Shown: positions 1-9,499 of the stretch, piece by piece
Numbering within the stretch: position 1 is the stretch's first letter
Layout: the number at the start of each line of letters is the position of its first letter
Origin: Asaia sp. W19
Lineage (GTDB): Bacteria > Pseudomonadota > Alphaproteobacteria > Acetobacterales > Acetobacteraceae
NCBI RefSeq assembly: GCF_003994335.1
Contig: NZ_PNQZ01000070.1
Span: 62,001-126,000 of the forward strand
Reading direction: 5' to 3'
DNA: 64,000 bases
Translations under genes and position numbers: made by a program
Notes under the pieces: model-generated
What the model was told of the DNA's origin: nothing
Databases searched by the model: none
What the model saw: only the letters and a program-made list of their open reading frames with translations

Positions 1-133
1 CCAGCTTGCCATTCAGGCTCATCGCAACGGCAGCACGCGCCAGACCGGGACCGATCGAAGCCGCGACTGCCGTGCCGGTCGTGGCACCGTCGAACGTACG
101 AACGGAACCATCGGGCAGGGTAATGGCAGGCAT
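1..133 (-). CDS. thrS: Threonyl-tRNA synthetase, N-terminal fragment (cut by window edge)
   Basis: Only the first 44 codons are present; the gene runs off the left edge. The translation begins [16 protein letters not shown] and continues into a ...[17 protein letters not shown] stretch, the N-terminal TGS (ubiquitin-like) domain that opens most bacterial threonyl-tRNA synthetases. The enzyme charges tRNA-Thr with threonine in the cytoplasm. The ATG is preceded by AGGAG at good spacing, which fixes the start. It lies 39 bp downstream of the glycosyltransferase gene on the same strand, so the two may be co-transcribed. The call rests on the N-terminal domain alone. Confidence 0.8.
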   Translation of the reverse strand, partial: MPAITLPDGSVRTFDGATTGTAVAASIGPGLARAAVAMSLNGKL

Positions 134-172
134 GGAGATGCGCTCCTGGCGTAAGAGATAAGTTGAGCTGTT

Positions 173-1084
173 CTAATGGCCCCAGTTCAGGCAGGCCGCA
201 ACCCTGGAAACGTCGAGCGTCCGCAGATCCTCAACCGCGAGAACACGAACCTGACCCGGTCTCAACCCGTTCGGCGCGGTCAGGCGCGGGTTGCTCTCCC
301 CCGAGAACAATACGAGCGACCGGCATCCCATGGCTGCCGCGAGATGCATGGGGCCGGTATCATTCCCCACTGCCAGCGTCGCCCGCGCAAACACGCCGCC
401 CAGGGCCAGCAGATCGGTCTGACCCGCCAGATCGATCACGCCGGGCGTCTGCGCCCTTATCGTATCCACGAGAGCGCGCTCCGCCTGTGTGCCAATTACG
501 ACCACAGCCAGACCCTGCGCCTGCAAAAGCCGGGCCAGAGCCGCGTAATGCCCCTCTGGCCAGCGTTTGGCAGGGCGGTGAGGGGCGGCGCCAGGAACGA
601 TGATGGCATAGGGTGCGGGCAGATCCGGACCGCCACGACCCAGCCATTCCAGATCGGGCGCGTTGTGCTCCGCTACGCCAAGACGCGCGAGCTGGTCGCG
701 CTGTCGCGCCACGCTATGCATGGAATCGCGCCAGGGATTATCGTGAAAATGGGCCGACTTTCTGGCAATACCGCTCCAGGCCTTTTGTCCTGATAGCCGC
801 GCATAACGCGTGCTCCGCCCGGATGTCTGCAAGTCGATCACCAGATCATAGCCGCGCAGTTCCCGGCGCAGGGTCAGCAAACCGCGCCAGTCATGCCAGC
901 GCGGCCGCGTATCGATCCGGATATGATCAAACCAGGGACTGGTTTCTGCCAGGGCGCGAAAAGGCGCGGTGGTGAGCAGGGTGATCTCGGCCTCGGGCCA
1001 ATGGGCCCTGATGGCGGCAAAAGGAGAGAGCGCCTGAACAACATCGCCCAGAGCCCCGAGCTTGATCACGAGAATGCGAAACAT
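173..1084 (-). CDS. Glycosyltransferase family 9 protein (heptosyltransferase-like)
   Basis: 303 aa. The N-terminus MFRILVIKLGALGDVV is the classic opening of ADP-heptose:LPS heptosyltransferases (GT9, WaaC/WaaF/WaaQ type). The second Rossmann half carries IVPGAAPHRPAKRWP (residues about 162-176) and NDTGPMHLAAAMG (241-253), both family signatures for nucleotide-sugar binding. Such enzymes add a heptose or another sugar to lipopolysaccharide core at the inner face of the cytoplasmic membrane. It is encoded just upstream of thrS and divergently from the ribokinase-like gene at 1214. The donor sugar and the exact member (WaaC, WaaF or another) cannot be told from sequence alone. Length is slightly short for the family but complete. 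Confidence 0.85.
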   Translation of the reverse strand: MFRILVIKLGALGDVVQALSPFAAIRAHWPEAEITLLTTAPFRALAETSPWFDHIRIDTRPRWHDWRGLLTLRRELRGYDLVIDLQTSGRSTRYARLSGQKAWSGIARKSAHFHDNPWRDSMHSVARQRDQLARLGVAEHNAPDLEWLGRGGPDLPAPYAIIVPGAAPHRPAKRWPEGHYAALARLLQAQGLAVVVIGTQAERALVDTIRAQTPGVIDLAGQTDLLALGGVFARATLAVGNDTGPMHLAAAMGCRSLVLFSGESNPRLTAPNGLRPGQVRVLAVEDLRTLDVSRVAACLNWGH

Positions 1085-1213
1085 GCCGCGATCCTAGCCG
1101 AGGCTGCGACGCGATGATACGCCATGCGTTCACGCGTCCGTCTTCTGGCATCGCCCGCGAAGACACAGCCTCGTGGCACCATTTCCGCCCGCAGGGCGAT
1201 CAGGGAAAAGCTC

Positions 1214-2179
1214 ATGTCCGACCGCCCCTCTTCCATCCTTTCCTTCGGCAGCGTCAATATCGACATCACGGCGCGCGCTGAGCGCATCCCTCATCCCGGT
1301 GAAACGGTCCATGCGGAAAGCTATGCTACCGGGCTGGGGGGCAAGGGGGCCAATCAGGCGGCCGCAACCTCCCGTCTTGGTCAAGGCTGCGGCCTGAAGG
1401 TGTTCATGGCGGGCCGCACCGGCACGGACAGTTTCGGCACGCTTGCCCGCTCCCTCCTGACACCGTTCGGGGTCAATCTCTCAGCCCTGCGTGAGGATCC
1501 CGACCATCCAACCGGGGTGGCGCTGATCACGGTGGACAGCAAGGCGGAAAACATCATCACCGTTGCAGGCGGCGCGAACATGGCGCTGGACGGCAGCGAT
1601 GTCCGGGCCCATCGCGCGCTCATTCATGAGGCTTCGGCCGTACTGTTGCAGCTGGAAATCCCGCTGGCCCTGACCATCGAGATTGCCGAGGAAGCGAAAC
1701 GAGCCAGCACACTGGTCATTCTCGACCCAGCCCCTGCCCCCGCTGACGGCCTGCCCGCAGCGCTCTGGGCAGCCCTGGATGTCGTCACCCCCAATGAGAC
1801 CGAAACACGGCTTTTGACCGGAATCTATCCCGAAACGCAGGAAGACGCGGCCAGAGCCGCACGCAGGCTGCAGGAACTGGGCGCCACCCATGCCCTGGTC
1901 AAGATGGGCGCGCGCGGTGTTTATTATCGCTCTGGAGAGTCGGAAGGCTTCGTACCGCCCTATCGCGTGAATGCCATCGATACAGTAGCGGCGGGTGATT
2001 GCTTCAATGGCGGTCTGGCCACCGCCCTCACACTGGGCAAGAGTTTCGGCGAGGCCGTGCATTTCGCGGCAGCTTGCGGCGCTTTGGCCACCACGCGCCT
2101 CGGCGCTGCCGAGTCCGCGCCTCATTGGGACGAGGTCGTTGCCCTTGTCGAAACCGGTAAACCCCCCGGCGCGGCGTAA
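1214..2179 (+). CDS. rbsK: PfkB-family carbohydrate kinase, ribokinase-like
   Basis: 321 aa from the ATG at 1214, chosen because AGGGA lies just upstream and the preceding in-frame residues look non-coding. It has the two PfkB signatures: GLGGKGANQAAA near residues 41-51 for sugar binding, and DTVAAGDCFNGG at 256-267 with the presumed catalytic Asp262. The AAGD form (rather than GAGD) is normal in ribokinases. The predicted reaction is ATP-dependent phosphorylation of ribose or a related sugar at the 5-position, feeding the pentose phosphate pathway. No ribose transporter lies next to it, so the substrate is inferred from family only. Confidence 0.82.
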   Translation: MSDRPSSILSFGSVNIDITARAERIPHPGETVHAESYATGLGGKGANQAAATSRLGQGCGLKVFMAGRTGTDSFGTLARSLLTPFGVNLSALREDPDHPTGVALITVDSKAENIITVAGGANMALDGSDVRAHRALIHEASAVLLQLEIPLALTIEIAEEAKRASTLVILDPAPAPADGLPAALWAALDVVTPNETETRLLTGIYPETQEDAARAARRLQELGATHALVKMGARGVYYRSGESEGFVPPYRVNAIDTVAAGDCFNGGLATALTLGKSFGEAVHFAAACGALATTRLGAAESAPHWDEVVALVETGKPPGAA

Positions 2180-2233
2180 CCGGGGAATTCCGGCGGCGGC
2201 AGGACGGAATGCCGAACAGCGCCGGGAAACTGC

Positions 2234-3064
2234 TCAGTCCTGATCGGGATCTGAATCCAGAACAGCCTCGTCCTGACGAGCCAGATAGGCTTCATGTCCG
2301 TCCGGGGCGAGTGCGATGACCCGATCCCAGTCACTGCGGGCCTGTGCGTAGCGGGTCAGGCGGACATTGAGGATGCCGCGCTCTAGCAGGGCTTCGATAT
2401 CGTCGGGCTGAAGCGTCAGGGCCCGGGTGACATCCACCAGCCCATCGGCATTGCGCCCAAGCTGGCGATAGGCCCCGGCGCGCAGCACGAGCGCCCGCAC
2501 CAGAACGGGATCGGTATTCTTGCCGTTGTCGGGCAGGACCCCCAGCGCCTGTATGGCAGCCGCATAATGGCCCTGCATGGACAGGCTGCGCGCCAGCAGC
2601 AAGGTTAGATCGGACCGCACCTTGCCCGGCGATGACGATGAAACGAGCAACGCCTGACGCGCAGCACGTTCTGCCGCAGCGCCATCGCCCGCCAGCAACC
2701 ACGCTTCCGCCGCCCGGGCAGCATAGCCTGCCTCGCGCTCCCCCTCGCTCCCTGCCTCAGGCTGGCCGGCTCTCCGGCCTTGAGGCGACAGCGATTTGCG
2801 AGGCCCACCCTGCATGGCGAGCGTCTCGTATTGCTGCGCCGCCTCGCGATAGTCTCCGAGCGCCAGATCGGCCTGCGCGAGACAGTCCCGTGCCTCGCCG
2901 CCGCCGCCGCGGCGCAGCCAGTTCTGTGCTGCCTCCTGCACCAGATCGGGCGTGTCAGGAAGCGAAGCCACGCATTGGGCAAGGTTCTGCGGGGCCGGGC
3001 TGGCAGCCGCCATCCCCATTCCCAGAACGCTTCCTATCGCCAAGGCTCCAAAACCATGTTTCAT
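2234..3064 (-). CDS. Exported TPR-repeat protein
   Basis: 276 aa starting MKHGFGALAIGSVLGMGMAAASP, a good Sec signal peptide with probable cleavage after residues 20-22, so it is likely periplasmic. The C-terminal half holds tetratricopeptide-like helices: ALVLRAGAYRQLGRNADGLVD, then ALTLQPDDIEALLERGILN, then a stretch ending with AYLARQDEAVL. TPR proteins act as docking scaffolds; no enzyme motif is visible. The start at 3064 is preferred over the upstream start at 3130 because it begins the signal peptide directly. It is divergent from the gene at 3119 and convergent with the ribokinase gene. Specific function unknown. Confidence 0.75.
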   Translation of the reverse strand: MKHGFGALAIGSVLGMGMAAASPAPQNLAQCVASLPDTPDLVQEAAQNWLRRGGGGEARDCLAQADLALGDYREAAQQYETLAMQGGPRKSLSPQGRRAGQPEAGSEGEREAGYAARAAEAWLLAGDGAAAERAARQALLVSSSSPGKVRSDLTLLLARSLSMQGHYAAAIQALGVLPDNGKNTDPVLVRALVLRAGAYRQLGRNADGLVDVTRALTLQPDDIEALLERGILNVRLTRYAQARSDWDRVIALAPDGHEAYLARQDEAVLDSDPDQD

Positions 3065-3118
3065 ACAGTGTGATTGGCGCGCCACCGCGTCAGCGGTCAA
3101 GCGCGAATGGGAGCTTTC

Positions 3119-3970
3119 ATGCCACCTCACCTTGTTATCCTGGGTCAGGGCTATTCAGCATCCGCCGTCGTGCCGCTTGCCAGAGCCCAAGCCTGGCGCG
3201 TGACCGGCACAAGGCGCGTGCCTGAAGAGGGATCGGGACTGATCGCTTTCGATGAGGCTGGTTCTGCACTTGGTGAGGCAACCCATCTTCTGATCAGCGC
3301 GCCGCCATCGGAGTCGGGCGATCCCGCCTTTATCCGATACGCCCCCCTTCTGTCGGAAAGCCCGACCCTGCGATGGATTGGCTATTACTCAACTACCGGC
3401 GTTTACGGAGACCGTCAGGGCGCACATGTGGATGAAACGACGCCAGTCTCACCCGGCCAGACACGCAGCCGCGCGCGCGTCGAGGCCGAGCGGGCATGGC
3501 AGGAACTGGCCCGTCGCAGATCCATCGCCTGTGATATCATGCGACTGGGCGGGATCTATGGGCCCGGCCGCTCGGCGTTCGATACCCTGCGCTCCGGCAA
3601 GGCCCGACTGATCGACGCGCCAGACCATCTGTTCAGCCGCATCCATCGAGACGATATCGCCGAGGGCACCATGGCTGCCATTTCCACCGCCTCAGGATGC
3701 CGCATTCTGAACTTCGTCGATGACGCGCCAAGCCCGCAGGCCGCGGTATTCGAAGAGGCCGCTCGTCTGGCGAACGCTCCTTTGCCTCAACGCTTGTCGC
3801 TGGATGAGGCCTGGGAAAGCCTGAGCCCCATGGCACGCAGCTTCTGGTCCGAGCGCCGCGTGGTCGACAGCCGCCTGACCCAACGGAGCCTCGACCGTCG
3901 ATGGCGCTTCCCGAGCTACCGTGAAGGTCTGGCCGCTATTCTGGCCACAGAGCAGGCGCCCAAGCCCTGA
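3119..3970 (+). CDS. NAD(P)-binding epimerase/reductase-like protein (YeeZ-type)
   Basis: 283 aa. The N-terminus MPPHLVILGQGYSASAVVPL is a Rossmann nucleotide-binding turn (GxGxxA type). Further on come a YYSTTGVYGDRQGAHVDE segment and IMRLGGIYGPGRS, both typical of atypical extended SDRs of the YeeZ/nucleoside-diphosphate-sugar epimerase group. GGGAG just upstream supports the ATG at 3119 rather than the earlier in-frame start at 3074. Substrate is unknown; family members are annotated as NAD-dependent epimerase/dehydratases without firm biochemistry. It is divergent from the TPR protein and followed by a lipoprotein gene on the same strand after about 140 bp. Confidence 0.75.
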   Translation: MPPHLVILGQGYSASAVVPLARAQAWRVTGTRRVPEEGSGLIAFDEAGSALGEATHLLISAPPSESGDPAFIRYAPLLSESPTLRWIGYYSTTGVYGDRQGAHVDETTPVSPGQTRSRARVEAERAWQELARRRSIACDIMRLGGIYGPGRSAFDTLRSGKARLIDAPDHLFSRIHRDDIAEGTMAAISTASGCRILNFVDDAPSPQAAVFEEAARLANAPLPQRLSLDEAWESLSPMARSFWSERRVVDSRLTQRSLDRRWRFPSYREGLAAILATEQAPKP

Positions 3971-4110
3971 AGGGGAAGAAATACTGTGTGCCAGCCCTGC
4001 GATCCGGTCAGCTCCGTGCTTCAGCTTTCCCCTCCCCCGGCCCGTGGAACGCAAAACGTTCATTACGGGCTGGCAACCCTCTCCAAGGATACGCTAAGCC
4101 AGAGACACCC

Positions 4111-5256
4111 ATGATCATGCTCCGTTTTCCCTGCCCTCGCCCGGGGGTGTTCCGCGCGCTGCTGCCCAGCCTCCTGCCCCTGATGTTGTCGGGTTGCATC
4201 ACGATCGGCCCTTCGCGCCTGTCGCATGATCAGCTCGATTACTCGCGCGCGCTGGGCGAGGCGGAAAAACATGCGATGCTGCTCAACATCATTCGTATCC
4301 GCTATGCCGATCCACCGACCTTTCTCGATACAACTCAGGTCATCGCGGGCTATCAGCTCAATCGCTCGGTCAATGGCGGATTCAATGCGTTCCCTTCAGG
4401 TGTCGGAAGCTATCTCTTCGGCAGCAGCACAGCCACGCTGCAGGAGAGCCCAACCTTCACCTATCAGCCCGAGACCGGGCAGCAATATGCCGAAAACGTC
4501 ATCCGGCCCATCTCACCCGTAGTCATCATGCCACTCAGCCTCGGTGGTCTGCCTATCGACACACTCCTGCGCCTGACGGCGCAGTCGATCGACGGATTGT
4601 CCAATGTCCGCGCCCTTGGTGCCGGACCCACTGGCGGCGGTTCGGTCCGTTTCTACCTGCTGCTGCATGATCTGCGCCAGTTGCAGGTACAGGGCGCCAT
4701 GACCATACGCATCTCCACCGATGCCCCCAAAGCAACGGCGGACCAGCCACCTTCCGGCTCGGCGAACAAGCCATCGGGAACGCAGCCCGAACACGCCTAT
4801 CTTGTGCTCACCGCCACCTCTGACCCCGCCCTGACCACCATCCAGGCAGAGGTGCGTCGTCTGCTCCATCTCGACCCTCACGCCGAAGAGGCCGAGATCG
4901 TTTACGGCCCCTACCCGAAAGTGCCGGGGCAGATTGCCATTCTCACGCGCTCCATGTTCGCCATGCTCTCCCAGATCGCCTATGAGATGGAGGTCCCGGA
5001 AGAGGATGTCAGAGCCACGCGGACATTGCCCACCATCAGCCCGGTCGGCATTGAGACACGCCCTGATGTGGTGATCCATTCCGGCAAATCCGCGCCCGAG
5101 CATAATTATGACGAGGTACGCTACAGGGGCCGATGGTACTGGATCAGCGATGATGATTTCCGGAGCAAGCTGAGCTTTACCATGATGCAGATTCTCGCCG
5201 CCCTCGCCGCAACCAGCCACTCACCCGGCGCGGTTATCACTATCCCCGCGGGCTGA
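4111..5256 (+). CDS. Conserved outer-envelope lipoprotein of unknown function
   Basis: 381 aa from the ATG at 4111 (4117 is an equally possible start). A hydrophobic leader ends in LMLSGC at about residues 26-31, a lipobox with Cys as the lipidated residue. The mature part begins with ITIGPSRLSHDQLDYSRALG and then AEKHAMLLNIIRIRYADPP, a signature I recognise from conserved proteobacterial proteins of unknown function. No catalytic motif is evident. A Pro/Ser-rich low-complexity patch (ATADQPPSGSANKPSGTQPE) occurs mid-protein. It is convergent with the efflux operon and has no obvious partners. Confidence 0.7.
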   Translation: MIMLRFPCPRPGVFRALLPSLLPLMLSGCITIGPSRLSHDQLDYSRALGEAEKHAMLLNIIRIRYADPPTFLDTTQVIAGYQLNRSVNGGFNAFPSGVGSYLFGSSTATLQESPTFTYQPETGQQYAENVIRPISPVVIMPLSLGGLPIDTLLRLTAQSIDGLSNVRALGAGPTGGGSVRFYLLLHDLRQLQVQGAMTIRISTDAPKATADQPPSGSANKPSGTQPEHAYLVLTATSDPALTTIQAEVRRLLHLDPHAEEAEIVYGPYPKVPGQIAILTRSMFAMLSQIAYEMEVPEEDVRATRTLPTISPVGIETRPDVVIHSGKSAPEHNYDEVRYRGRWYWISDDDFRSKLSFTMMQILAALAATSHSPGAVITIPAG

Positions 5257-5299
5257 GCAAAAGGGACGGCAGCCCCCGGGAGCGTCGCCCCTGGTCTGG

Positions 5300-6799
5300 C
5301 TATATTCGGGCCCAACCGCCCCCCAGAGCCCGATAAAGCCGTGCCATCGATACCGAGACTTCCGCCCGCGCGTCCGAGAGCGCGCTACGGCTCTCGAGCA
5401 GCCCGTTCTGTGTGGTCAGAACATTGAGAAAATCTCCCGCCCCTTGGGCATATTGGAGCTGCGCCACCCTGACGGCTGTCTCACTCTCAGCAACCGCCTC
5501 GGCCAGGCGGTCGTGACGCTCCTGGGCCGTGCCCAGATCGGCCATGGCATCATCGACTTCCTCCCAGGCGTGGAGAACCGTTTTCTGAAGCGCAATGGCC
5601 GCTTCCCTCTGCTGCAGACGGCGCAAGGCAAGTTGCCCCGCAAGCTTCCCGCCCTCGAACAACGGAATGGTCATGGTCGGACCAAAACCATACTGACGCG
5701 ATGCCCAGGAGCCGAGACCGCTGAACTGGAGAGCCTGAACATCCAGGCTGCCAGACAGCGTGATCCGTGGGAAGAAATCCGCCATGGCTACCCCGATTGT
5801 TGCTGTTGCCGCATGCAGACGCTCCTGAGCCGCCCGGATATCCGGGCGTCTTTCGGCAAGCTGCGACGGTAATCCAACCGGGATGGATACCGGGAGTGGT
5901 GGAATGCTGCCCTTCTCCGCAAGACGCTGTGACAGGGCACCCGGTTCGCGCGCCATCAGAAAGGCAAGGGCATTAAGAAGGTGCACCTCTTCGCGGTGCA
6001 GTTGGGGCAGGCGGGCTTCAAAACCATGCAACTGCCCGCGCGCATAGGCGAGATCGAGTTTCGTCGCCGTACCCTGGGTCACACGCAAAACGGTCAGTTC
6101 GACACTGTGACGGGCGATATCGAGGCTCTGTCGGGTAATCTCGGTCTGGGCCTGCACGTTACGCAGGGCAATGTAATCCTGCGCGGTCTCTGCCATGAGC
6201 GAAACCAGCGTATCGCGCTGCATTTCCCGCATGGCCCGCATGGAGGCCGTCGCTGCCTCGACCTGGCGGCGCACATGCCCCCACAGATCGACCTCCCATG
6301 ACGCGCCGAGGCCGTATTGGGGCAGGTTGAAAGCAGGATTACCCTTCGGTCCGGCAGCAGCAGCGGGCCCGAACCCCTGTGTTCCGTCCGCAATCTGTGC
6401 CGGATCTTGATCCGCTTCAGTACCGAGCAGGCTCAGGATGCCGTTCGTGCTCGCGCGCTCGCGGGCATAAGAGGCGGCGCCTTGCACCTGAGGCAAGCGC
6501 GCCGCGGCTGCGATCCTGCGCTCGGCACGGCTCTGTTCGAAATGGAGCGCCGCCTCCCTGAGATCGAGATTGGCCCTCAGCACATCCTGCTCAAGCGCTG
6601 TCAGAACCGGATCCTGGTAGAGCGTCCACCACTGCGCCTCGACGGGCGCACGCTCATCCGGGTGGCTTTTCTGAGGTGTCACGCTTTCATGCCAATGAGA
6701 CGCCGCCACCGGATCGTGTTTCTGGAACTCCGGTCCAACCGAGCATCCCCCCAGGATCAGGAAAAGACTCAGCCCTGCCGTGCGGGACAAATGTCTCAT
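5300..6799 (-). CDS. NodT-family outer-membrane efflux lipoprotein (TolC-like)
   Basis: 499 aa. It starts MRHLSRTAGLSLFLILGGCSVGPEF, with lipobox LGGC and lipidated Cys19, then the SVGPEF opening typical of NodT/OprM/CusC channels. The body holds two outer-membrane-efflux repeats with long helices, including the second-repeat ERRPDIRAAQERLHAATA motif. It would form the outer-membrane tunnel for the inner-membrane pump and adaptor encoded just upstream in the same operon. The ATG at 6799 follows GGGAGTAAGGGG and lies 5 bp after the stop of the HlyD-type gene. A GTG at 6814 is in frame but inside the preceding gene. Confidence 0.9.
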   Translation of the reverse strand: MRHLSRTAGLSLFLILGGCSVGPEFQKHDPVAASHWHESVTPQKSHPDERAPVEAQWWTLYQDPVLTALEQDVLRANLDLREAALHFEQSRAERRIAAAARLPQVQGAASYARERASTNGILSLLGTEADQDPAQIADGTQGFGPAAAAGPKGNPAFNLPQYGLGASWEVDLWGHVRRQVEAATASMRAMREMQRDTLVSLMAETAQDYIALRNVQAQTEITRQSLDIARHSVELTVLRVTQGTATKLDLAYARGQLHGFEARLPQLHREEVHLLNALAFLMAREPGALSQRLAEKGSIPPLPVSIPVGLPSQLAERRPDIRAAQERLHAATATIGVAMADFFPRITLSGSLDVQALQFSGLGSWASRQYGFGPTMTIPLFEGGKLAGQLALRRLQQREAAIALQKTVLHAWEEVDDAMADLGTAQERHDRLAEAVAESETAVRVAQLQYAQGAGDFLNVLTTQNGLLESRSALSDARAEVSVSMARLYRALGGGWARI

Positions 6800-6804
6800 G
6801 CCCC

Positions 6805-7881
6805 TTACTCCCACACAAAGCGCGCATCGGCGGCGTGAGCGCCGTTACGAGGCGCGCCGGTATCGATCATGGCCTCGACGGACATGCCGACACGAACGCG
6901 TCGCGCCAGAGGCTGCCCGTCATCAAAAACCAGTTTCACCGGGACACGCTGCACCACCTTGGTGAAATTCCCTGTCGCATTATCAGGCTGGATCAGGGCA
7001 AAGGCGACATTCGTGGCCGGTGCTACGCTGTCGACATGGGCATGGAGCACCGCGTCGGGAAAGCTGTCGACCCGTATGTCGGCTTCCTGACCGGTCTGTA
7101 CACGAGCCATCTGCGTCTCCTGAAAATTGGCAATTACATAGGCCTGACGCACCGGCACCACCGCCAGAAGTCCAGTGCCGGGGCGGACATACATCCCGAC
7201 GCGCACGTCACGTGACCCGACAACGCCATCAACAGGGGCGGTAATGGTGCAATAGGACAGATCGAGCTCGGCCTGACGCACAAGGCCTTGCGTCTGGATC
7301 AGCACGCCTTGCGCGCGCTCGCTCTCTGCAGCGAGCACAGCAAGCCCGGCGCGATCGGCATTCACGGCTGCCTTGTCGCGAGAGAGCCGCGCGACGGCCT
7401 CGCGCTGGCGATCCTCGGCACCTTGCTGCTGCTCGATCGTGCTGGCACCTCCCGCCGAGAGCGCCCGATAACGCGCCGCGTTCTGTCGGGCGAAAAGCAG
7501 GGCAGCCTCATCGGCCTCGATCGTGGCGAGAGCCGCGTCGATCAGAGCTGACTGTCGCTGCTGCGCGGCGGCGAGATTGGCGATATCAGCCTGCGCTGCA
7601 CGGAGCTTGCCCCGAGCGGTATCCAGCGCCGTGCGGTAATCGTTGTCCTCGATATGAGCCAGAACATCGCCCGCCTGTACTTTCTGGTTGTCCGCAACAG
7701 GCACGCTGTCGATGCGCCCGGCGACCTTGGGCGCCACGCGGGTGAAATCGGCGGTGATATAGGCATCATTGGTAGATTGATGACGCCCATCCCCGACAAA
7801 GAAGCGATCTGCGCTCCAGGCGAGACCGGTCAGGACAAGCGCGGTGCATCCCGCAAACAGGAGCGGTTTTTTGTAAGCCAT
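6805..7881 (-). CDS. HlyD/EmrA-type periplasmic adaptor of an efflux pump
   Basis: 358 aa. One N-terminal membrane anchor (about residues 6-25) is followed by STNDAYITADFTRVAPKVAG, the lipoyl-like start common to EmrA adaptors. A long alpha-helical hairpin rich in Ala/Gln/Arg spans residues about 80-190, followed by LSYCTITAPVDGVVGSRDVRVG and a beta-barrel domain. The adaptor bridges the MFS pump and the outer-membrane channel. The gene sits between the MFS and NodT genes, 13 bp after the first and 5 bp before the second. The start at 7881 has only a weak ribosome-binding site but begins the membrane anchor properly. Confidence 0.9.
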   Translation of the reverse strand: MAYKKPLLFAGCTALVLTGLAWSADRFFVGDGRHQSTNDAYITADFTRVAPKVAGRIDSVPVADNQKVQAGDVLAHIEDNDYRTALDTARGKLRAAQADIANLAAAQQRQSALIDAALATIEADEAALLFARQNAARYRALSAGGASTIEQQQGAEDRQREAVARLSRDKAAVNADRAGLAVLAAESERAQGVLIQTQGLVRQAELDLSYCTITAPVDGVVGSRDVRVGMYVRPGTGLLAVVPVRQAYVIANFQETQMARVQTGQEADIRVDSFPDAVLHAHVDSVAPATNVAFALIQPDNATGNFTKVVQRVPVKLVFDDGQPLARRVRVGMSVEAMIDTGAPRNGAHAADARFVWE

Positions 7882-7894
7882 GGGGAGATTTCCG

Positions 7895-9499
7895 TTACTG
7901 TGTTGCGAGAGGTGAAGTCGCGGGCTGCCGCACCGGGGCAACGAGTGGCCCGGGAGGGCAATCGCTCGGCGCCTTCCCCGGGGGGTAGACGCGACCGGGA
8001 AGAATGGCGGTCAACACCACGAAAACAGCGCAGATCACGACCACCACGAACAGGATATCGACCAGGGAGAGCACCAGAGCCTGAGCAGACAGCATCTCAT
8101 GCACCCTGCGCAGCGCATCCGCCCCGCTGCCCCCCTGCGCCAGGCCGGGATGATCCAGCAACATGGTCGAGTGATATTGCTCACGACGGCGCAGCAGGAT
8201 CGAGAACAGGGCGAAGGCGAGTGCATTGGCCATACCCTTGAGCATATTGACCATGCCCGAGATGAAGGGGCCGTCGCTCGGCCCGAGCGCCAGAGTGGCC
8301 AGCATCAGGACCGGGATGACCACCATGGGCTGACCGAAGATCTGAAGGGCCTGAATGAGATAGAAATTGTCGCGCACCCATTCGGATGTCAGGCCCAGCC
8401 CAAGCCACGCAGAAAGCCCGAGCAGCGCCATGCCGATCCCGAGCACCCATCGGCAATCGACCCGACGCATGTTGCACAGCGCCGCAACCATCGGCAGCAC
8501 GACGAGCTGGGGCAGAGCCACGGTCAGGGCGACGGGAGCCGCCTGAACGGGACGGTAGCCCTTGATCTCCTCCAGGAATGTCGTAGTGACTTCGTTCATC
8601 AAGGCGCAGACGATCAGAACCGCCACGAGCGACAGAAGGGACATCGTGATATTGCGGCTCTTCCAGTATTGCAGACGGAAAAACGGGCTGTGATGATGCC
8701 ATTCGTGGATCAGGAACCCGAGAAAGAGCGCCCCACCCCAGAATGTCAGATGCGTGACGAGAGGGGAACGAAACCAGTCGAGCCGGTCCCCCTGATAAAG
8801 AACGGTCACGACACAGAGGATGGACGGCGCGCCGATCAGAAATCCCCGCCAGTTGAAGCTGCGAAAACGCGAGAGCTGGACCGGGTCCTGAGGCAGTCCC
8901 CAGGCAATCATGACAAGCGCGACCGCACCCAGCGGCATCACCTCCCAATAGAGCCAGTGCCAGCCGAAACGTTCGAAAAGCAGGGACTCGAAAGGCATGC
9001 CGAGATTGGGGCCGAAGGTCGCACTCATGGCGTAACCGCCTATGCCGAAAACCTTGAGCGGCGGCGGCAGATATTTGAGCATGACCGTCATGAGGATAGG
9101 CGGCAGACATCCCGCACTCAGCCCCTGCATGGCGCGCAGGATACCGATGGAAACCATATCGGTCATGAAGGGCAACGGCACGGCGAGTAGGGCCAGCGTC
9201 GCCGTCATGAACAAGGCAAAGCGATAGATCGAAAACGTCATGTAGAACCACGGCGTGAAGGCCATCGCCGCAATATTGAAGGCCTCGTAGAGCGAGATGA
9301 ACCAGCTTCCCTCATCGTGACCCAGATGCATGGCCCCACGCAGATCGGACAGACCAAGTTCCGTGACATGTTCATTGAAGCCAGCGACATGGACGGCAAG
9401 CAACATGCCCAGACACCCGATGATCGTTCTGAGCCCGAAGGGGGGTAAGGGAGCAGAAGATGGCAGGACCTTTGCGTCCTGCCTCGTAGGTACGATCAT
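7895..9499 (-). CDS. MFS multidrug efflux transporter, DHA2/EmrB-like
   Basis: 534 aa with about 14 hydrophobic segments, the number expected for DHA2-family drug:H+ antiporters. The first segments are RTIIGCLGMLLAVHVAGFN and WFISLYEAFNIAAMAFTPW; RAMQGLSAGCLPPI matches the helix-5 region of the family. It is the first gene of a three-gene operon (pump, adaptor, outer-membrane channel) and is divergent from a LysR-type regulator at 9641, which probably controls it. The pump would expel drugs, organic acids or other toxic compounds across both membranes. Substrate cannot be predicted from sequence. Confidence 0.88.
   Translation of the reverse strand: MIVPTRQDAKVLPSSAPLPPFGLRTIIGCLGMLLAVHVAGFNEHVTELGLSDLRGAMHLGHDEGSWFISLYEAFNIAAMAFTPWFYMTFSIYRFALFMTATLALLAVPLPFMTDMVSIGILRAMQGLSAGCLPPILMTVMLKYLPPPLKVFGIGGYAMSATFGPNLGMPFESLLFERFGWHWLYWEVMPLGAVALVMIAWGLPQDPVQLSRFRSFNWRGFLIGAPSILCVVTVLYQGDRLDWFRSPLVTHLTFWGGALFLGFLIHEWHHHSPFFRLQYWKSRNITMSLLSLVAVLIVCALMNEVTTTFLEEIKGYRPVQAAPVALTVALPQLVVLPMVAALCNMRRVDCRWVLGIGMALLGLSAWLGLGLTSEWVRDNFYLIQALQIFGQPMVVIPVLMLATLALGPSDGPFISGMVNMLKGMANALAFALFSILLRRREQYHSTMLLDHPGLAQGGSGADALRRVHEMLSAQALVLSLVDILFVVVVICAVFVVLTAILPGRVYPPGKAPSDCPPGPLVAPVRQPATSPLATQ

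Noticed and set aside
163-793. Overlapping plus-strand open frames opposite the glycosyltransferase gene
   Set aside because: They have Arg/Pro/Gly-rich translations typical of antisense GC-rich frames, while the minus strand encodes a clear GT9 protein.
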